DNA from: Streptomyces fradiae ATCC 10745 = DSM 40063
GTDB lineage: Bacteria > Actinomycetota > Actinomycetes > Streptomycetales > Streptomycetaceae
Direction of reading: 5' to 3'
Assembly (NCBI RefSeq): GCF_008704425.1
Contig: NZ_CP023696.1
Span: 6,426,501-6,490,500, forward strand
Length of the DNA stretch: 64,000 nucleotides
The translations under genes and the position numbers were made by a program. The notes under the pieces are model-generated. The model worked only from the letters and a program-made list of their open reading frames with translations. It had not been told where the DNA came from and made no database searches. Below, one piece after another: positions 61,301 to 64,000 of the stretch (positions are counted from its first letter, which is position 1; every line of letters starts with the position of its first letter).

Positions 61301-64000
61301 CCACCTCCACGAGCGCCGTCCGCAGCACCTCGTGCCGCGCCACCACGTCGTCCAGGGCACCCTGCCAGGCCGCCCGGTCGAGCCCGCCCCGCACCCGCCA
61401 GGCGTACCACAGCACGTACTCGTCGCCCCGGTCCGACATCCGGTCCAGGAACCACATGCGCTCCTGCGCGAAGGACATCGGCAGCGGACCCGACCGGTCC
61501 ACGGGCACCACCCCGCCGCCCCCGGCCGCCCGCCGGGCGGTGCCGACCAGCGGGCCGAACTCCCGCAGGCGGGGGTTCTCGAACAGGGTGCGCAGCTCCA
61601 CCTCGCGGCCCAGCCGCTCCGCGATCCGCGACACCGCCATCGTCGCGAGCAGCGAGTGCCCGCCCAGCTCGAAGAACCCGTCGTCGACGCCGACGCGCTC
61701 CACGCCCAGCACCTCCGCCCAGATCTCCGCGACCACCCGCTCCGTCGCGTCGCGCGGCGCCACGTACGCGGGCCCGCCCGCCGCACGGTCGCCCGCGCCG
61801 GGGGCGGGCAGCGCCGAGCGGTCGACCTTCCCCGCGGCGTTCACCGGCAGCGCGTCCAGCACGGTGAAGGTCGACGGCACCGCGTAGTGCGGCAGCCGCG
61901 CGGCGCACCACGCCCGCAGCGCCCCCGGCCCGACCGCGCCGCCTTCCCCGACCGCGCCGTCCTCCCCGTCCGCGCCGCCTTCGCCGTCCGCGCCGCTGCC
62001 GGCGCCCCGCGCGCCCTCGGGCCCCGCCGTGCCGGCCCCGTCCCCCGCGCCCGCCGGGGCCGCGACCACGTACCCGGCCAGGGCGAGCGCGCCGCTCGCG
62101 TCCGGCCGGGCCGCCACGGCCGCCGCCGCCACGCCGGGGCACTGCCGCAGCACGGCCTCCACCTCGCCCGGCTCCACCCGGAAGCCCCGCACCTTCACCT
62201 GGTCGTCGGCGCGCCCCGTGAACTCCAGCCCGCCGTCGTGCCGCAGCCGCACCAGGTCGCCGGTCCGGTACAGCCGCCCGCCCGTGCCGGACGGGTCCGG
62301 CACGAACCGCTCCGCCGTCAGCTCCGGCCGCCCCAGGTAGCCGCGCGCCAGCTCCGGGCCCCCGATCAGCAGTTCGCCCACCTCCCCGGCGGCCACCGGC
62401 TCGCCCCGCCCGTCCACCACACGGGCGGTGCGCGCCCCGAGCGGCCGGCCGATCGGCACCGTCCCCCGCGGGTCGGGCGCGCCGGGGAGCACGTCGTGCA
62501 CGGTGGCCGTCACGGTCGTCTCCGTCGGCCCGTACGCGTTGCACACCCGCACGTGCGGGACGCGCGCCCGCCACGCCGCCAGGACGTCCGGCGGCACGGC
62601 CTCGCCGCCCAGGACCAGCAGCCGCAGCGACGCCAGCGCGCCCGCCGCGTCCGGCCCGAGCGACCGGGTCAGCTCCGCCCAGTACGTCGGCGGCAGGTTC
62701 ACCACGGTCAGCCCGTGCCGGCGGACCTCCTCGACGAGCCGCGCCGGGTGCCACTGCTCGTCCGGGCGGACCACCACGGTCGCGCCCCGCGACAGGGCGG
62801 GCAGGAGCTGGTCGAGGGAGGCGTCGAAGGTGAACGACGAGAAGGCCAGCACCCGGTCGCGCCCCGTCACGCCGAACGCCTCCCGGGCGGCGGCCACGTG
62901 CGCCGCCAGGGCCCGGTGCTCGACGCCCACCGCCTTGGGGCGGCCCGTCGAGCCGGACGTGAAGACGACGTACGCGAGTTCGCGCGGGTCCGGCACCCGG
63001 CGCGGCGCCCCGGCCCCCGGTCGTCCGGGCCGTACCGACTCCAGGGTGGCGACCGGCACGCCCAGCGCCCCCGCCGCGTCCGCGGTCGACGCGTCGGCCA
63101 GGACGCACCGCACCCCGGCCTCGGCCACCATGAACCGCAGCCGCTCCTCGGGCAGCGCCGCGTCGAGCGGTACGTACACGCAGCCGGCCCGCCAGACACC
63201 GGCCATCGCGGCGAGCGCCCCCGGACCGCGCCGCACCAGCACCCCGACGGGGTCGCCCGGCCGCGTCCCGCCGGCGGCGAGCGCGGCGGCCACCCCGCCG
63301 GCCAGGGCGTCGAGCGCCCCGTACGTCACCGACTCCTCCCCGCAGACCAGCGCCACCGCGTCGGCGTCCCCCGCCACGGCGAACGGCTCCGCGTCCCCCG
63401 CCACGGCGAACGGCTCCGCGTCCCCCGCGGAGGCGGCCGCGTCCGGCGCCGCCGCGAACGGCTCCGCACCGCCCGCCGTGACCGGGTTCCCCGCCGCGGT
63501 GGAGGGCCCACCGCCCGGCGCCTCCGCCCGCCCGGCCGCCGCCACCGCGGGCGCGGGCCGACCGGGAGCCGTCGGGGCGGCGGGCCCGGCCGCACCCGTC
63601 AGGGGCGCCAGGCGCCCGGCCGTCTCGCCGACCGGCGCGTCCGGCGCCGCCACGACCGCGCGCAGCAGCTCCGCGTACCCGTCGCGGAAGCGGTGCATCG
63701 TCGCGGCGTCGAAGAGGGCCGTCGAGTACTGGAGCCGCGCCGCGACCGTCCCGTCCGGCCGGGCGCCGAGGTCCAGGAAGACGTCGAGCGGCGTGCCCCG
63801 CAGCGGCGGCGCGACCAGCTCCACGTCCAGGCCGTCCAGGCGCGGCGGGCGCTGGGTGCCCAGCAGGGTGAACGACGCCTGCGCCAGCGGGTGGCGGGAC
63901 AGGTCCCGCGCCCCGCCCACGGCCTGCACGACCCGGTCGAAGGGCGCCTCGGCGTGCGAGAAGTCCCGCAGCGCCCCCGCCCGCACCCGGCCCAGCAGCT
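58347..64000 (-). CDS. nonribosomal peptide synthetase, partial: (C)-A-PCP-C-A-PCP with docking tail
   Basis: The 3' 1884 codons of an NRPS whose start is past the right edge. It opens inside a C domain (HAEAPFDRVVQAVGG, LAQASFTLLG). A first A domain (~63390-61870) has code about D-A-D-N-V-G-A-V-T-K, then a PCP (ELGGHSLLATMAV). An LCL-type C domain with HHAATDGWS follows, then a second A domain (~60100-58700) with code about D-A-E-E-V-T-T-I-S-K, and a PCP (ALGGHSLRAVAV). The C-terminal tail LIEEIAAMSEDEIDLSL is helical and acidic, a docking signal for a partner synthetase. There is no TE or epimerase, so the chain is passed to the next NRPS. Both codes are unassigned by me. Confidence 0.92.
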   Translation of the reverse strand, partial: LLGRVRAGALRDFSHAEAPFDRVVQAVGGARDLSRHPLAQASFTLLGTQRPPRLDGLDVELVAPPLRGTPLDVFLDLGARPDGTVAARLQYSTALFDAATMHRFRDGYAELLRAVVAAPDAPVGETAGRLAPLTGAAGPAAPTAPGRPAPAVAAAGRAEAPGGGPSTAAGNPVTAGGAEPFAAAPDAAASAGDAEPFAVAGDAEPFAVAGDADAVALVCGEESVTYGALDALAGGVAAALAAGGTRPGDPVGVLVRRGPGALAAMAGVWRAGCVYVPLDAALPEERLRFMVAEAGVRCVLADASTADAAGALGVPVATLESVRPGRPGAGAPRRVPDPRELAYVVFTSGSTGRPKAVGVEHRALAAHVAAAREAFGVTGRDRVLAFSSFTFDASLDQLLPALSRGATVVVRPDEQWHPARLVEEVRRHGLTVVNLPPTYWAELTRSLGPDAAGALASLRLLVLGGEAVPPDVLAAWRARVPHVRVCNAYGPTETTVTATVHDVLPGAPDPRGTVPIGRPLGARTARVVDGRGEPVAAGEVGELLIGGPELARGYLGRPELTAERFVPDPSGTGGRLYRTGDLVRLRHDGGLEFTGRADDQVKVRGFRVEPGEVEAVLRQCPGVAAAAVAARPDASGALALAGYVVAAPAGAGDGAGTAGPEGARGAGSGADGEGGADGEDGAVGEGGAVGPGALRAWCAARLPHYAVPSTFTVLDALPVNAAGKVDRSALPAPGAGDRAAGGPAYVAPRDATERVVAEIWAEVLGVERVGVDDGFFELGGHSLLATMAVSRIAERLGREVELRTLFENPRLREFGPLVGTARRAAGGGGVVPVDRSGPLPMSFAQERMWFLDRMSDRGDEYVLWYAWRVRGGLDRAAWQGALDDVVARHEVLRTALVEVDGQPAQRVRGPVAVPLEWRAAGADAGAAGPEGVRERAAAFATRRFDLAEPPLLRSGVWELAPDDHVAVIAFHHAATDGWSKDVLVGELTACYTARLAGRRAALPDLPVQYGDFAVWQRRAAEDGALAGALGYWESALAGLAPLELPTDRPRPAAWSGRGAAVEVDLPPALAAGLDELARRHGATRYMVLLAVVQVVLSRWSGQRDVAVGSPVAGRGQLELERLVGLFVNTVVLRGDLSGDPSFAEFLGRVREAVLGAFDHQEVPFERLVERLRPERDASRNPLFQVMFDVQESPVGGVRADGLEVEPFALPWRSAKFDLTATFLLYADRFALNVEYATDLFDAATVSRFAGHVGRVLQAVLADPDRPVGRLEMLSAAEYAELAGPAGAAAPLVAPGEPYAVAGAPDAVALVCGDASLTYGELDGLAGGLARELAGAGAGPEAAVGVCLGRGLWSVAAMAAVWRAGGVYVPLDPRLPEERLRYMVDRAGVGCVVTDAATAPLAARLGARVVSVDAVRPDPDGPRHTPAPHELACVIFTSGSTGRPKAVGVEHHALAAHARTARERFGITAGDRVMNFASFSFDASLEQVLPALGTGAAVVVRPDEVWTVEELAERVRAHGVTVMELTPSYWEEVAARLDTVADDLKGLRLVVTGGETLPSAPLARWFAHLPHVPIQNTYGPTESVISATSRLVTGPVEGRVPIGTAWGARRLYVVDAYGELVPVGVPGELLVGGPELARGYLGQPELTAERFVPDPFGGAGGRLYRTGDIVRRLPGGELDFLGRTDHQVKIRGFRIEPGEVEAVLEAHPGVHAAAVLVREVRGDRALVGYAVGPDLAPGALADWCRSRLPGYMVPAAFVVLDALPRTVQGKLDTAALPDPEPPAAAGTVAPRTPTEVVTAQIWAEVLGLAQVGVEDDFFALGGHSLRAVAVASRLRAAFDCPVRVRDLFEHPTVERLAAEVERRLIEEIAAMSEDEIDLSLTADR
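63366..63419 (-). repeat. 27-bp in-frame duplication in the C-A linker
   Basis: Two perfect copies encode the nonapeptide AGDAEPFAV, with a third partial copy beside them. It lies in the Ala/Gly-rich linker before the first A domain. Confidence 0.8.

Noticed and set aside
58093..63108. A 1671-codon frame inside the partial NRPS
   Set aside because: Shadow of the NRPS coding sequence in another frame, with no domain motifs.

Overview
The window looks like chromosome of a Streptomyces-type actinomycete. Base composition is very high in G and C, with the usual third-position bias. GTG starts are frequent, purine-rich ribosome sites precede many genes, and start/stop overlaps (ATGA, GTGA) are common. 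The family content (DUF6230/DUF6114, DUF5133, LanM, LAL regulators, NRPS, secreted CAZymes) fits that group. I saw no rRNA, tRNA, insertion sequence, integrase or CRISPR array.

Left third (1-24.9 kb), mostly metabolism and secretion: a truncated acetylxylan esterase; a secreted GH5 cellulase; a proline iminopeptidase-like hydrolase; a PIG-L deacetylase; a quinone oxidoreductase/two acyl-CoA dehydrogenase operon behind a TetR-type inverted repeat; a five-gene SBP_bac_5 ABC importer behind a near-perfect nickel (Nur) box, hence probably nikABCDE; a small membrane protein; a phosphodiester glycosidase; a PfkB kinase; an XRE-membrane-ricin fusion; GH43; a 2-hydroxyacid dehydrogenase; a GNAT; DUF5133; a secreted protein; and the DUF6114/DUF6230 pair.

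Middle (25-38 kb): nucleoside hydrolase; a PAP2-diacylglycerol kinase fusion; a GH71 alpha-1,3-glucanase; a YunG-like protein; a NapA-like molybdopterin oxidoreductase that has the Mo-ligating Cys but no N-terminal [4Fe-4S] motif, overlapping an unknown partner gene; a zinc ribbon; DUF2071; and a SulP transporter/beta-carbonic anhydrase operon.

Right part (38-64 kb), biosynthetic. A RiPP-like locus has two LuxR-type regulators with receiver-like N-termini, a LanM whose dehydratase motifs are complete but whose cyclase has lost both zinc cysteines, and a 126-residue Ser/Thr-tailed candidate precursor with a single Cys. This dehydratase-only combination is the most novel feature of the window. 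A LAL regulator with an apparently leaderless promoter follows. Facing it is an NRPS operon read leftward: a partial two-module synthetase with a C-terminal docking helix, then C-A-PCP-C-A-PCP-TE (first A domain predicted Thr), a P450 and an MFS exporter. The product is at least a tetrapeptide; the cluster continues beyond the right edge.
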